A stretch of DNA of 64,000 nucleotides from Haemonchus contortus (lineage: Eukaryota > Nematoda > Chromadorea > Rhabditida > Trichostrongylidae): assembly GCA_000469685.2 (NCBI GenBank), contig LS997562.1, forward strand, positions 18,513,813-18,577,812. Reading direction: 5' to 3'. A program made the position numbers and the translations under genes. The notes beneath the pieces are model-generated. The model was not told the origin of the DNA. It saw only the letters and a program-made list of their open reading frames with translations, and did not search any database. This document shows, piece after piece, positions 36,791 to 49,316 of this stretch. The stretch's first letter is position 1, and each line of letters opens with the position of its first letter.

Positions 36791-39700
36791 TTCATGACAA
36801 ACGAAGTAGTTTTGCACTCAAGGCTTCCATAGAAGAGAAATAACTGCTAGACTAGTCGCAGGTATGCGGTCAACACAAACTTATATGTATTTCGGATTTC
36901 AATGTTGTCAATTGAATGTTCATTTGACGACTGGATAATCTGCAATGATAGGCAGAGAATGACAAGGATTGAGAAGTCCTTGTTCACTTGCTATTGTGAA
37001 AATGAAGTTGGTTGAATAGCCCTCTAACCGAACGCTGTGCCAATTGATCCCTCGCTATCGATCTCTATTAGCCCATCGTCTTCGCAAGTTCCATGTCCAT
37101 TCAAGAGGACGCGTGGTGACACATATTGGTATGTGAGCTGTGAGAAATACAGATCAGCATTGCGTATCAAATCCACGTGAACTGCTTGGAACATTCGAAT
37201 CCGAATGTTATAGATCGTGTTGCCTCCACTCTTACATCGTTAGTCGCATAATCCCTCCTTCAGTCTTTACAGCTGCTCTTCATTATTAGATGCATTTTCA
37301 ATAGTGACGTTTTCCAATTATAGATGAGTGAAAATTTCCAGGAATATTACCACTGCCCTCTCCATGAGAATTGAGGAGGATTGGTCTCCCCGGTTACCAG
37401 GGAGTCACAGAAGTTCAGTTTTGTTTTTCCCTATACATCACAGTAGTGGTCGCTACTGTGGTGTTGAAGGTTTTTAGACTGATCAATATCAGCTGTCAAA
37501 CAATCAGATGGAAGGCGAAAATTCGGAGGCGTGCCTTCTCCTAGGAAAACCTTTTCATCGCGCGTCCTCCATAGTTTGTAAGAAAATATTGTCTTGTCTT
37601 CGACAGTTCAAGCGCCACTTGTTTCAGTCTACTACGATGAAATTCTCCTGGGAATGGAGAGGTGTTATAAGCATAATAGCTCGGCAACATTGCAAGATAT
37701 TGCGAATCACCTCAGGACTCGCGCGTGCGTCGGCCTTTGCCGTCCGTCGAGCATCTCATAGCCTACGATAAAATTTCCTGAAAAAATGACTTAGAACTTG
37801 ACGGTGAAGCAGCGCACTTGTGGAATAAGCTTCAGCTCCAAATCAGTCTATGTCTCACAAGCGTATAAACGAGGTTGTTCGAGCGGCTGTTATACTTTTC
37901 GTTCAGGAAAACATGTTTCAGCAAGTGATGCCAAGATTCTGGTGATTAGATGGAGCGAAAGCAGCTATACTTCTATAACATGGCGCCCACTCTGCTTTCC
38001 TTCCCGAACAGAACCTGTATTGCAAACTTGTATTGCAACATCATTTATAGGTAGTAACACTTTTTTGATACTAGCCACTCTATCATACTTGTATAGCTCC
38101 GCCAGCGCTTTTCCAGCAGAGCCAGGTGATGAAGACAGCGTATTGTTCTTCGAAAGCAGCAGGTGTTACTTGATGGGATAGATTTCGAAATAGCGTAACC
38201 CCATTTTTGCATCATCCGCCTATAAGGAACTTCAAAGGATCCGATCAGCAAGAAACAAAGAAATCACTTTGATTAGGCGTTACCTGCAAGAGTTCACTCC
38301 GCTTTTTCTCTATACTTTTGAGAATAAAAAAAGAGACGTCGATTAAGGTAGGTGAGTGGTGGCGCAAGTGGTGCAAATGCATCCAGCAGTAGGGCCAAAC
38401 AGGCTGGTTTGCTTATTTCCAGTCATCTTGCATTTCTGGCCTTGCGGGTAAGTGTCAGCCCACTCGATGTCTTGTTTTCCACATTTTTCGGTAATGATTT
38501 TCGTGCATTAGCCAGGCATTTCTCCTTGATTGCGATTCTCCAAGTCGTCAACTTTTTGTTTTTGGGCTCTTATCAGTGGTTCGTCCCGCTTTTTTCGTTA
38601 GAAGTTATAAAGCTAGAGGTCGATTTTCTTGTCCAGTCCTTTACTGCGCACTAGAAATAGGCAGCCTTAAGAAGTCGCTGTGCCCTCTCCTTCACAGATT
38701 TCCCCCACTCGGATCAGCAGGAAATAAGGCATATGGAACCAAAGCTTGCTAGCCGAGAAGCATGTCCCGAGCACCGTCAGCTTATCCGTTGCGGGAACTG
38801 GGTCGTCAAGCACCGGATGCGAGAGCAGCTTCTGCTGGTGATAAAGCTGAACATTGAGAAGTAGATTGAAGGCGTAAGCTGAAACTTGTTTTTAAAGCCT
38901 GAGGTTGTAAAGAAAAGTTTGGAGTTTAACGGAAAGTTGAAAGTAGGAAAAAATTGAAAATCGTTGAAAAAGCTGTGAACTGACAGAGAAGCTGGAATTC
39001 AAGAAAGCAAGAGGAGCAAGGAACTGAAAAGAATGGTTACAAAGTTAACACCACGACAATTCGACATGGAATAAAATAAAAGGCAAAAAGAAAACGCTGC
39101 AAGTGAAAGAATAATGAGCAGCAAACATACACTTAGAACTGAACTACACACAACTGTTATCACCATCATCAAACAAAGGGGGTTACCTAATCGAAACGAT
39201 TCCGCGCCGACTCCGCCATGTGTCAAAGTGTATATTATAGAAGGATAGTCGTGATACAATATGTCGTCGATTCATACAGAAAAAATGGCGCGAAACGCTC
39301 TCATACGGGCCGTTGAGTGATATACGAAAAGATCAATATTCGAATGGCGGGCCTTCGCGGCTTGGTTTAATTGGTACTGACACTAGGCATTCAGAGAATA
39401 AGCAGGAGGTAGTAAATGCCGCACCTATTCTAAAATGGGTAAGGTTGAATGTGCGTAGGTTCGTAAGAAGCTGATGACAGATGACGGGTAATACAGTGCG
39501 TGTCGCTGGCTAGGCGATAAACCATACGTGGAATGACGAAAAAAGCTCATGCTTGTGGATTGTTACATGCGTTCCTTTGTAGGAGGGAGAAGGGAGGTGT
39601 AGTGTGCTGACATTCTATCAACGAGTTCAGAAAGGTCAAACCTCACACAGTAGCGGAAAGTACAGGCTCACAGCTCCCCATGGGCCGTACCTCGAACGAA

Positions 39701-40611
39701 TATTCACGGCCCAACGTAATCGGCCGGCTTTCGTATTTGTTTGTCCAGCATCCTTGCCCAAGCTCTCTCTTTGACGCTTCGTATGAGTTGGTGAAGGTTG
39801 GTGAATTCAGTAAGCTTATGCCGTGAAAGGATATAAACTGTGTGTGAAATTTTGCGTACGGCGCATCTCACTTCACGGTCTAGGGAATCCGGTTAAAACC
39901 GTGTTAGAATTTCCTTGAACTCATGTTACACTTACTCATTGTGATCGTGTATACTCCTCTTGCGACGATATGACATACATAGTCGGACTTTGAGATAGAA
40001 ACGATCCTTTCTGTTGTGATGGCAGGATCTTTTTTTCTAACATAATCCTTGCATTTGTAATTTCTAACAGTCTTTTATTTTCAGTGTACATAAAGCAGCG
40101 CTAAAGAATTCGGCCAAACGCTTTTAAGCCGTAACTTTTGTCTTATTGTGGCAAATCGCGCGAAATTCTGATATGTTCAACAGGGGCATATTTCACTCTA
40201 TTCAACATTATTTGACTGCAAACCAGCAGTATCCACGCAGCTAAGATGAAGGTGTTTGTCGTGGTAGTAGACTTCGCTTAAAGCAAAGTTAGCGACGTCT
40301 GCAATTATTCGCACATTATATGCATTTTTCTCCTTCATTGTGTTCGGCATTAGCGCTCGTACACTTAAGACATGGCAAAAAGAAAAGAAATCCTAGAAGT
40401 ACCGGTGTCCATATTTCCAGTTGAGTTAGAGTCCAAGCTGTATGGGATAGCTGGAACATGACCAGATTGCAGGACAATTGTGGCAAATATTCACAATACC
40501 ATGCTACACCTATTGAAATTTCGCAATTTTGGTTAGATCCAATAGGGAACGAGCTACGGCGGGAACGTATGAGTGAACAGGCATATGACCGAATACTTTC
40601 GAGCGCCACTG

Positions 40612-40722
40612 TATATATATATATATATATATATTATATATTATATATATATTATATATATATTATATATATATATTATATATATATTATATATATTATA
40701 TATATATATTATATATATATAT
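40612..40722. repeat. (AT)n microsatellite, ~110 bp
   Basis: Nearly uninterrupted TA/ATT alternation; potential cruciform and replication-slippage site. Confidence 0.95.
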
Positions 40723-42349
40723 CAGGTATGAAGAGGAGGAATGCCCAATTTTCGCGAGCTGTTGCTAAGAAATTTGACTTCTCGCGCAAAGGGTCGCGTG
40801 TCACTCGCGCGCACGACCTCATCTCGACGGTGAAACCACATGTTCCACGCAGGCGGGTAGTTGTAGATATTGGGAAAGGATGGGCCAAAATTTTTTTTTT
40901 GACAAATTCGCAAAAAAGAGGTGATTTAGAGTAGTGACTGGGCTGCAGCTTTATAGGATCACGTTACATTACAGAAGTTCTATTGTTGTCGATCGTTCCA
41001 AACAACTTGAAGACCACCACTTGAATATTTGAAATATAATATTTTAAAGGTGATCAAAGAAAATGCAGAGGTAACTCTGATTACTATAGACGTTTCACAT
41101 CGGGCTCGAAAATCAGTAGAATTTCACGCCATGGAAAAGACATGGTGAAGGCGAGAAGGCTTGGAATCGATATACTAGAATAGAGAGTGAGAAAGTCAAG
41201 GAGCGCTCACAATATATGTATAGAAACACATATTCTTGGCTCGGGAGATTGACCATTATACCGGATGATACAAGCTAACCGATAGAAAGCTAGCGGCATG
41301 TAATACCACTAATTTTTCAGAAGCAAGAATACATATGGCAGTACATCAATCAGTGTTTTCGCCTCGAGGAAGGCTCAATCGCAGCCGCAGCCAAGGTTCC
41401 CGACTACAATTCGGCCCGATTGCGGTCCGACGCACCAACTCCAGTGACAGGAATGCTTCTTTGCAGCCACACCTGAGGTCGAACACAGAAATGAAGAGGC
41501 CTCACACCCCATACAGCACTTTATGCAAGGTGGACCACATGGTGATTACATGGTTACCCGATCATGGTCACAAACAGCAGAGGAATGCTGAATGCCAATA
41601 ATCAAAACATTTACGATACGGTTAACACAATACATTAATAACCACGGGTGAACTACAAATGTATTATGAAGACAAAAGAGAAACCTACTTTTTTTGTAGT
41701 CATTTGAACCTGTGGTTATGACACAGAAACCGGTACCTGAACCGATGATTCCTACCGGCGCATGTTGAAGAGACTCACGACGTAATTGAATGGAAATGGA
41801 TATGTTTGTGGAACAGATGAAGTTTAAATATACCCCTATTATACTGATTCAGTTACGGGGTACTGTGCAATACAGGAAACCTTCTGGGTGCTTTGGAGTC
41901 CGGCCAAATTCGAGGCACTTCTCAGAACAATGTCACCCAACTCATACTGGCACCGGCTTCAGGGATCAGGACACTTTCACTGATAGTCCTCATGCACTCC
42001 ATAGGAAAGAAAGACTGATATCGTAAAAAAGAATTAAACAGAATAGTAAAGAAGCAAGTAAGAAAAGAAAAGTGGGGAGACGAAGTTTTCTGTCCGACTA
42101 ATTGGAAAATTGGAGGAGTCAGTTGTTGGGGAAATGCCAGATCCCACTATCATCGGTTCAGGTGGTTACTAACGCGCCTAGCCATTCCTTAGCCATCACC
42201 TTATACCGCTGGGGAAGACGTCCTTGCAGAAAGTTATGTGCCTGAAAATAACCAAGCACTTTCATTCGAAAATTTTTTTCGGGGCAAAACCCCTGTGAAG
42301 AGTACCCGTAATCTCCTTAGCTGCATCCTTAGCTGTAAAAAGTTTATTA

Positions 42350-42468
<119 letters not shown>

Positions 42469-43309
42469 CCATAAATTATTTATCATATCATGAAAAAATC
42501 TCTTTTTGCAGGATGGACACGATATTCGTATCATTACCGGTATAAAATGATCTTTTTTATAACAGTTAACAAAGGATGAAAGGCAAGGCAAGAGACTTCT
42601 TGCCAGTGTAACAAAATTATTGAATCATTATTAAGATTGAAAACCACAAGTCACCTCATTCCTTTGGTGCTTTCATCTGAAAGGAAAGAGTGTCAGAGAT
42701 GAAGAGCAAGGAACTAGGAGCGGCTTCCGATGGCATACCGACACTAAAAAAGCAGCAGCTCACAGGAAGTCGATCGATTTCGCGATGGCTTGAAAGAACA
42801 ATATATAGTATAGTATCAATCGCCGATGCATGTCCGACTCCCCACGCCTAGTTCTGAAGGAGGATAGTCAAGATCAATTCTCGGTTGGCTTTCCTGGTCA
42901 CAATTTACCCCGAGTTGCTACTGATTCGTAGAGCAGCCTTTGTCTTTATTCGCTTATTCCGTACCCATCCTGTACAGTATTCTTCTCAAATTGCTTCAGG
43001 TCATGTCTCATTCCTTTTTTTATTTCTCTTCTGTTTTATTCTTTTCCTACTCTCTGTTTGGAGCAAGAAGTGATGCTGGTGTAGGCTGCTGATGATGCCA
43101 CGGCCTTGATTTTTATGTGTTTCAGCTGTATGAGGGTCTACAAAACAACGAAGCCTCCCGCCTAAGGTCCTCTTCGGTCTACTCGGTCTCGGGTGAATCC
43201 ATTTCCATTGCGCCAAATTATCTTCAGGCTTCTGCCTTTCCTTTATATCTTTTATGCTTTTTTTAGTTTTTTCAGTTGTTAAAGTAGGACCATTGCCTCA
43301 GAGTTGCTT

Positions 43310-43341
43310 CTTTGTATGGCACACCCTTGGATGTATTTGAA

Positions 43342-43388
<47 letters not shown>
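43310..43388 (+). repeat. Non-LTR retrotransposon 3' end with perfect (AATA)n tail
   Basis: TTGTATGGCACACCCTTGGA, then TGTATTTG, runs into about 12 units of AATA. It shares TTGTATG-CACACCCTTGG with 18339. The tail has no interruptions, suggesting a fairly recent insertion. Upstream sequence (from about 43080) may be its 3' UTR. Confidence 0.55.
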
Positions 43389-43391
<3 letters not shown>

Positions 43392-43659
43392 CGCTTGTTC
43401 GCTTCGCTGTTCGCGTCCAATTCGCTTGTTTCATTGTACCCACATCTTTGAAGAACATCGTGAACTAATGAAGTATATCTAGACAAAGTAAAAGTGCAGG
43501 GAGTTACACATTTCTCTTCCATCAGATAAGTAAAACCCCATAATCGGCACTCTTCTCACTGAAGAAACCGGGATCACAACAAATTCTGACTTACCCCCTA
43601 CCACCTTCCTTCAAACAGCTGTCAGCTCATCAAGCTTTATATTTACAGTAGAAGCAAAA

Positions 43660-43858
43660 GGGTAAAGTCTTCGGGCCCCTGCATTCGACTTCTCTAGGCA
43701 CCAATTAACCTACTCCGGACGACTTCTCTAGGCACCAATTAACCTACTCCGGACGGATGAAAAAACTGGTTAATCTATTCGGATATCAATCTAGGATTTG
43801 AACCCTTAGCTATGAGTGTGTGATAGCGCGCCCCTTGCCACTACACCACCTGCGCGCC
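43660..43858 (-). repeat. tRNA-derived SINE, family 1, with internal 34-bp tandem duplication
   Basis: The minus-strand head (GGTGGTGTAGTGGCAAGGGG, B-box GGGTTCAAATCC) is intact. The block CGACTTCTCTAGGCACCAAT plus 14 bases is present twice in a row (43686 and 43720). The remainder of the body is deleted. Confidence 0.72.
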
Positions 43859-44656
43859 TGCAGTGATTGATAAAAATTGTTCAAGCCTGAGTTGAGAAAA
43901 CGAAACTGGCGCTCCTGACGTCGTCATCATCATCGTGTGGGCGTCAGAATAGCCTTCGTTCATTATTACTCGACTACGGCTCTGATTAGAATTGCCACGA
44001 CAATTACAAGTATGTTTCAACACAAAAATGAGATTTGAGTAAGAAAATCAAGTATTCTCTAAGTTCTCAACCCAGCTGATTAGTACAGGAAGTGAAAACT
44101 TCTGGATTTAAGAAGTAATAGACTTTATATCTGGAGCACTTCTTCGATTGTGAAATCTCGAAGTGGGGTAAGATACATGACGTACCCCTGATAGACATCC
44201 TTCACAGTAATCTCCTTCTCCCATATTGGAAAATAAGTACAGCCAGGAAGTAGAACCACGCCAATATGAGCTATGTACGTCGAGTTTTTTTTTTCGAGAA
44301 GAGGATGGTTGAGGAGGCAGTAATTATAGTTCCAGAGACATCTCCCGACTAAACACGGGGTTTCATATCTATGATCGTCATATGAAATCGTCTGTCCACA
44401 TTTGCATAAGTCTAAGTGCTTCAGTCATCTCGGCACAGTGGGGAGTCGACGATTAAGATCGCGGATGAGACGAAATTTAAACGAGCGTCATCGACAGCGA
44501 TCCTATGGCCATCTGCGGATTCATTCTGCTCGTCAACTGACCTCGTCTGCTCCTCAGCTAAGCTCCTCTTTTCTTCACTGACGTCAGCTTTCCTCTCTTC
44601 AAACCTTATCTCTAGTCCATGCCATTAGCATTCCGGAAGTTTGTTTGTCTAAGTTG

Positions 44657-44835
44657 CTTGTGGCGCACTTCACAAACGCATGGTCACGGGTTCGAATCCC
44701 AAATCGGTGTCCGCATAAGCCAGCCAAGCCTTCCATCCCTTCGAGGTTGGCTAATTGGTGTCAGACCCACCAGCAAGGTAAAAGCACTGACTTGTACGTC
44801 GGCTAGTCACTGCAATACATTGTATAAGCCATCTT
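44657..44835 (+). repeat. tRNA-derived SINE, family 1, truncated at both ends
   Basis: It lacks the A-box but has CATGGTCACGGGTTCGAATC (perfect B-box), ACCAAGCCTTCC-like sequence, TTGGTGTCAGACC, AAAAGCACTGACTTGTACGT and TCGGCTAGTCACTGCA, then stops. Confidence 0.78.
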
Positions 44836-45640
44836 TTGAAGACCACAGCTTGACAGTACCAATGGCAACGGGCTAGCCACTTTCTCCTTCATTGTCGACA
44901 AAAATGACGACTGGCAATATATCTGTTGATTTGGGTTTTTCGAAGTGGTGAAAGTATTTTCTGGAAGTGTTCCTACATCTGAAAAGAAGAAGACATTGAC
45001 ATTGATTCCAAGATCGTCCCCGTATAAGACCTCCAATACTGGAACATTCTTAATGAGAAGCAGCGTTTGAAAAGCAATTTTCACAAGAATCGTTGTAGTG
45101 AAACGTGGACTGTAACGGCGGTCGTTTTTTGTCTTTTCCACAACCCGAGCTTAAGTCTTGTGCACTTTGGACCATTCTCCTATGTTCTGTGTAAGCATTG
45201 GGAACCCCAGAGGCCGCTTGATAGCCTGCTTCTTCTTGCTAACTGCAATTTTTCCCAGTTTATGATGCATTTGACTCATTGCATGATGTCCGCTGAAGCA
45301 AATAGCTTGTGTGGTTGATTCCCATTCAGATGTCAATAGAGTCAGCATGCGTCCTCAAGTGAAGGTGTTGTTGAACCTGAGGGAAAGTCGTGATAGCAGA
45401 ATGCACAATAAGGTAGGACTAGGTTCATGTAGGGGTTGATTAGAACCCAGGTTCCTGTAATAAGATTTCAAATCACTCAACCATAATGCAGTAGCTGCAA
45501 AAATCAATCAGCCTTCTCTCCTATGCTACTAAAATGTTTCATCGTTTCGGTTGTCCATCAGCAAAATAATAATATTGATGAAAGCTTATAGTGGTAGCTT
45601 ACGGAACACTATTTAGGACAACGGGTTTTGAGGTACCACC

Positions 45641-46140
45641 TTGAAGGTACAGTTTGCCAGAATCCTGAGGTACCCTTTTCCAGTCGAAAGATGGAAGTAC
45701 TAGTTGAGAATAGTGCATCAGTAGCTTAGAAAGCGGGAAACTCCCCGACTTTGCAAGGGAGGCTTCCCAAAAATAGCGAAAATAGGGGTTATACGAGATC
45801 ACTGTGATGAATGGCGAGGAAGAGCATTGGGCCGAAATTCCAGTTGCATTTGCGCAAAGAGCTGACTACGTCATACCAAAATTCTTCAAAACTGTCCTCC
45901 ACTGTCACCATTGAGTCATGCCATGCGGCTTGAAGTTCCTAGATGGGTGCCCCTTGTGAATGGTGCAGCTCTAGAATGCCGTGAAACTCGTCCGCCGTTA
46001 TTGTGACATACAGACGATACAATAATTCAGCCCTTATGCCACCCTTTCTAGTTCGTTTTCCGACCGAACAACGGAACATAAAGTATACTAGGGGACGACA
46101 GATTTCTCCTACGGGGTAGTCTTAGATAACGTTGTATCCT
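45641..46140 (+). mobile_element. TTAA-type MITE, copy 5 (diverged)
   Basis: The left end is TTGAAGGTACAGTTTGCCAG, then TCCTGAGGTACCC. The internal GGGCCGAAATTCCAGTTGCA, TTGCGCAAAGAGCTGAC, GTGCCCCTTGTGAATGGTGC and ACTCGTCCGCC blocks match the copies at 4009 and 30484. The right end is decayed. Confidence 0.6.
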
Positions 46141-47377
46141 GAATGACCTGTCACGTAGATGAATGAAAGGGACGACATGGCTTTTGCCACACAACTTTGC
46201 TCTTTCCACTTTCTATGTCGCTATTTGCCCACAACGCTTTTACATTCCAGATTTCTAATGGGGGTGGGAGGCAGAGTTCATGGTTCATATGAGGACAGCA
46301 GTTGATTGCTTGCTGATTTTTAAGATCATGAATTTCCAGAACTCTTTTTCTGAATGTCTGCGGCAAATAAGGTTTGCGACAAAAAATTTGTAGCGTTGAA
46401 AATTTGTATCAACAGTGTGAACACGGCAGCAAGGGTGATAAACTTGTAGGACGTTCCCCGGGCAATCAACTCATGAGCAAATAAGGGCACGCGTATGGGC
46501 TTTCGCAGCATTACGGTCAATGAATGGACAACACCCAATTCGTACCATCACCTTCTACTAAGCTCGCTAAGGGAAAAACGCGAGTGTAGCGGCTCGAAAT
46601 ATCAGTAATCTATTCGATGCTAACACTGCTCACCGATCGACGGTCAACGATCGGTTGGATCGCTTCACCGCAGGAGATACTAGCCTTCGGAGTAACGCAA
46701 GCATCGTCCTTTAATTTGATGGAGGTTGAAGGAATCCATCCACTGTGAGTTGCTAAACGTGGAGTAGTTGGACACAGCTATCGCTTGCCCCTATGATCCC
46801 CTTAATTTGGCCAACGGGGTTAGAGAAGGGCGATCAAACCAGAAATCAGGCCCCTACAGAGTGACAACGCACGTCGAAAATTCGCTTTAGACCCACGTCA
46901 AAGTTCACCGATCCCGCTTGGTTCCAGGTTACTCATCAGTCCTACTTCCGAAGTGTTGCCCCTTTTACCTACCATGTGCTCTCCCTTTTTGAGCATCCCG
47001 TTGTGGAAAAGATATTCGTAACTTAATGTGATCCAAAAACGGTAGTCAATTACTTCTTCAAGTCACAGCTCCCTCCTCCTGAAGAAACGGCATCAGTGAT
47101 TGGTTCAAAGGATAAAAGAAGGTTGTTGACTTTTTTAGTAAATATTTATCCGAAAGTTGATTGATATGGAAAAATTTAGCAATGATTTTAAAAAGGTCTC
47201 CATTTTGTCGCAGGACTTATTTGCCAACCTATTACTTTAACCAACTCAGTTCCCAATCCGCCACTAAAGAATTACTTCATTCAGAAATGTTTTCTGAACA
47301 ATGCTTTCTATAGATCTATGCAGTATAAAACAAACGTAGCATAGCTACGTACATAACTTGTGACACTAGTATTCTAT

Positions 47378-47673
47378 GGGTGGAGGTGGTGTAGTAGCAA
47401 GTGGCGCACTACACGAACGCATGGTCACGGGTTCGAATCCCGAATCGATATGGGCCTGGGCCCACAAGTTTTCCATCCTTCCGGAATTGACTAATTTATA
47501 CCATATTTGTCTTTGAGAGTAACAGCACTGACTTGTTCATCGGCTGGCCACCGCAAGTCATTGTATAGGCCACATACGCTTTCATTATGCCGCTACGATT
47601 CTGAATGGAACTCGAATGTGTGGGCACATCCCTCAGACGGGATTGATTAACGTCCCAAAATTTTACCCTTAAT
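47378..47673 (+). repeat. tRNA-derived SINE, family 1, full-length
   Basis: It starts GGGTGGAGGTGGTGTAGTAG; the B-box is CGGGTTCGAATCCCG, perfect. The body is complete through CAGACGGGATTGATTAACGT and a T/A-rich tail. Lies about 1.5 kb upstream of unc-55. Confidence 0.9.
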
Positions 47674-48289
47674 TTCTTATTATTTTCTATTTCTTTATCA
47701 ATATCATGACCTTGTGTTCTGAGATACTGAGAGTCTCGTCTTACCAATAAACTGAAAATCCCAGTTGTCAATCTGTCAGCGCGCCTGTGACCCAATAGAT
47801 TTGAGCAGGGTACCTGTTTGGCAAAAAGTTCCAAAGAGCTCATCAGCTGATGTGAACTTGCATATTCCCATTGGCATATACATTATCGTGTGCAGATTGA
47901 TTTACTGCAAGAAAGGCGACTTTTATGATGAAGAGCACATGAGTGATACTTGCCATAAAAACGGCATACTTCACCTATCTTTAGAAGCTATTTCTTACAG
48001 CTTAAGCACTTGTACAACCCTAAATGTATTTTTCTTATGACTATGTGTGTGATATCTCTTGCAGATTGCAAAACAATGAATATGAGAAGGATAGACTGCT
48101 GGAATTATAGCTAGAAGTTCATTTTGAAATGTGTTCTGCTTCAAAATCCGCTACAAATCACAAATCAACATTCATATTCTTCCAAACAAATCAGGTGACA
48201 CCTATACGATCCGTCAGGCATGTGATAGAACACTGATTTGCTCGATTGGGTTTGAGATTCAATATGCTTTGAATTGCGCAAGCTCAAAA

Positions 48290-48660
48290 TCGAAGCCACG
48301 AGTTTCATTGGCTCATGAAATTCATGATTGCTTGATTTCGTTCTCGATCACTGCCCTTGGCCAACCCTCTAGAAATGCTTTTCGATCCCATTCGTAAGAC
48401 TTTTCCAACCGCCTTCAACCCGATATGATTCATGGTGCTCTTAGGAAGCTGTCCAGTTGAAATCTGTTTTCCACTTCAGCGCCACCCTCGGAGCACCTCT
48501 TCGTTCGTAAGTGGGAACGAGATCGACACAACGGCTTTGTGCCGATTTCAGTGGTGCTCGTTAGCGGACCACTGGAGTGATTCAATTTTGAAGGCTTTGG
48601 CCGGTTTTTGTCGAACAAGACCAATATCTGTTGTTCTGTTGTTCTGCTCAAGGGAAGGCA
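48290..48660 (-). pseudogene. Degraded mariner-like transposase fragment
   Basis: The minus strand encodes STMNHIGLKAVGKVLRMG, then SDRERNQAIMNF, resembling the (T)-(H)LKA(I/L)GKV-KMG--VPH-LSE-DRERR region between helix-turn-helix and catalytic domains of mariner transposases. Upstream TEIGTK... is in a shifted frame and stops interrupt it. No inverted repeats found. Confidence 0.4.
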
Positions 48661-49018
48661 CAGTGAAAGGTCGATCCCCAGTCGTCAGATTTGAGAAAGT
48701 CGTAGTTCACCCGGAGCTGGGGTTGTTGGACAAATATCTTTCAGCTGCAAACATCTTCAGCAAAGCCTTAAAGTAGTAGCCTGAGTTCACCGATTGTTTT
48801 AGTCTTTCTATTGGAAGCTTCTTCGGGAATTCGATGAAAAGCCTTCGATGAAAACGTGGGTGAATGCCCTGGGTGGGACGATAATATCACGAAACGAATG
48901 GCGAAATGCCGTAATGACGGCGAAGTAATAAGGCTCGAACTCTCAGCCTTTATCTCTCCCTCTCATTCGCTTTTTTCCTGCGTCACCCATTCACTTGGGC
49001 ATCTGCGGGTATGTTCTT

Positions 49019-49032
49019 CCCCATATTTACAG
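49019..49032 (+). promoter_or_regulatory. Candidate trans-splice (spliced leader) or 5' UTR acceptor for unc-55
   Basis: A pyrimidine-rich stretch ending catatttacag precedes the putative unc-55 first exon by about 170 bases. No cis exon upstream is recognisable. In nematodes such an isolated acceptor before a first exon often receives a spliced leader; that is inference. Confidence 0.25.
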
Positions 49033-49205
49033 CCTCTCCACGGCCGACTACCGTAGTCAATGAGGCCTCACAGCTTAGTGGCAGCCGCCCCGCCCCGTAC
49101 TGCTGATTCCATTGGTGACACCCGGTCGCGCTCTCGAGACCTAGAGTGGTACCGTATCTGCCTCCGGCCGCTTCGACGGCAACCCCTACGACGACGGCAA
49201 AGACG

Positions 49206-49316
49206 ATGACGATGAAGAACGATGACGAGGAACAGCAGAAGACCACCTCGACAAATGCAGTCAGTCGTGTGTGGTCAATGAGAACGCAGAGCCCTACAAT
49301 CGACGTTCTCTCTGAA
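49206..49316 (+). CDS. unc-55: unc-55 putative first coding exon
   Basis: An in-frame ATG at 49206 starts [19 protein letters not shown] and runs to IDVLSE, then a perfect gtaagt donor in phase 0, matching the phase 0 start at 50894. The frame is open upstream back to 49119. The linker is Ser/Thr/Glu-rich with no family-specific motif, so this exon is supported only by donor, phase and location. Confidence 0.45.

Noticed and set aside
37508..38251. Cluster of 68-127 codon frames on both strands
   Set aside because: They overlap each other in different frames, lack splice-bounded conserved segments, and show no homology I recognise.
40458..40934. 158-codon plus-strand frame with Tyr/Ile repeats
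   Set aside because: Its centre is the AT microsatellite, and the flanks have no recognisable motif or splice context.
44803..45348. Adjacent minus-strand frames that looked like a broken transposase or protein gene
   Set aside because: No motif of any transposase or domain family could be pointed to.
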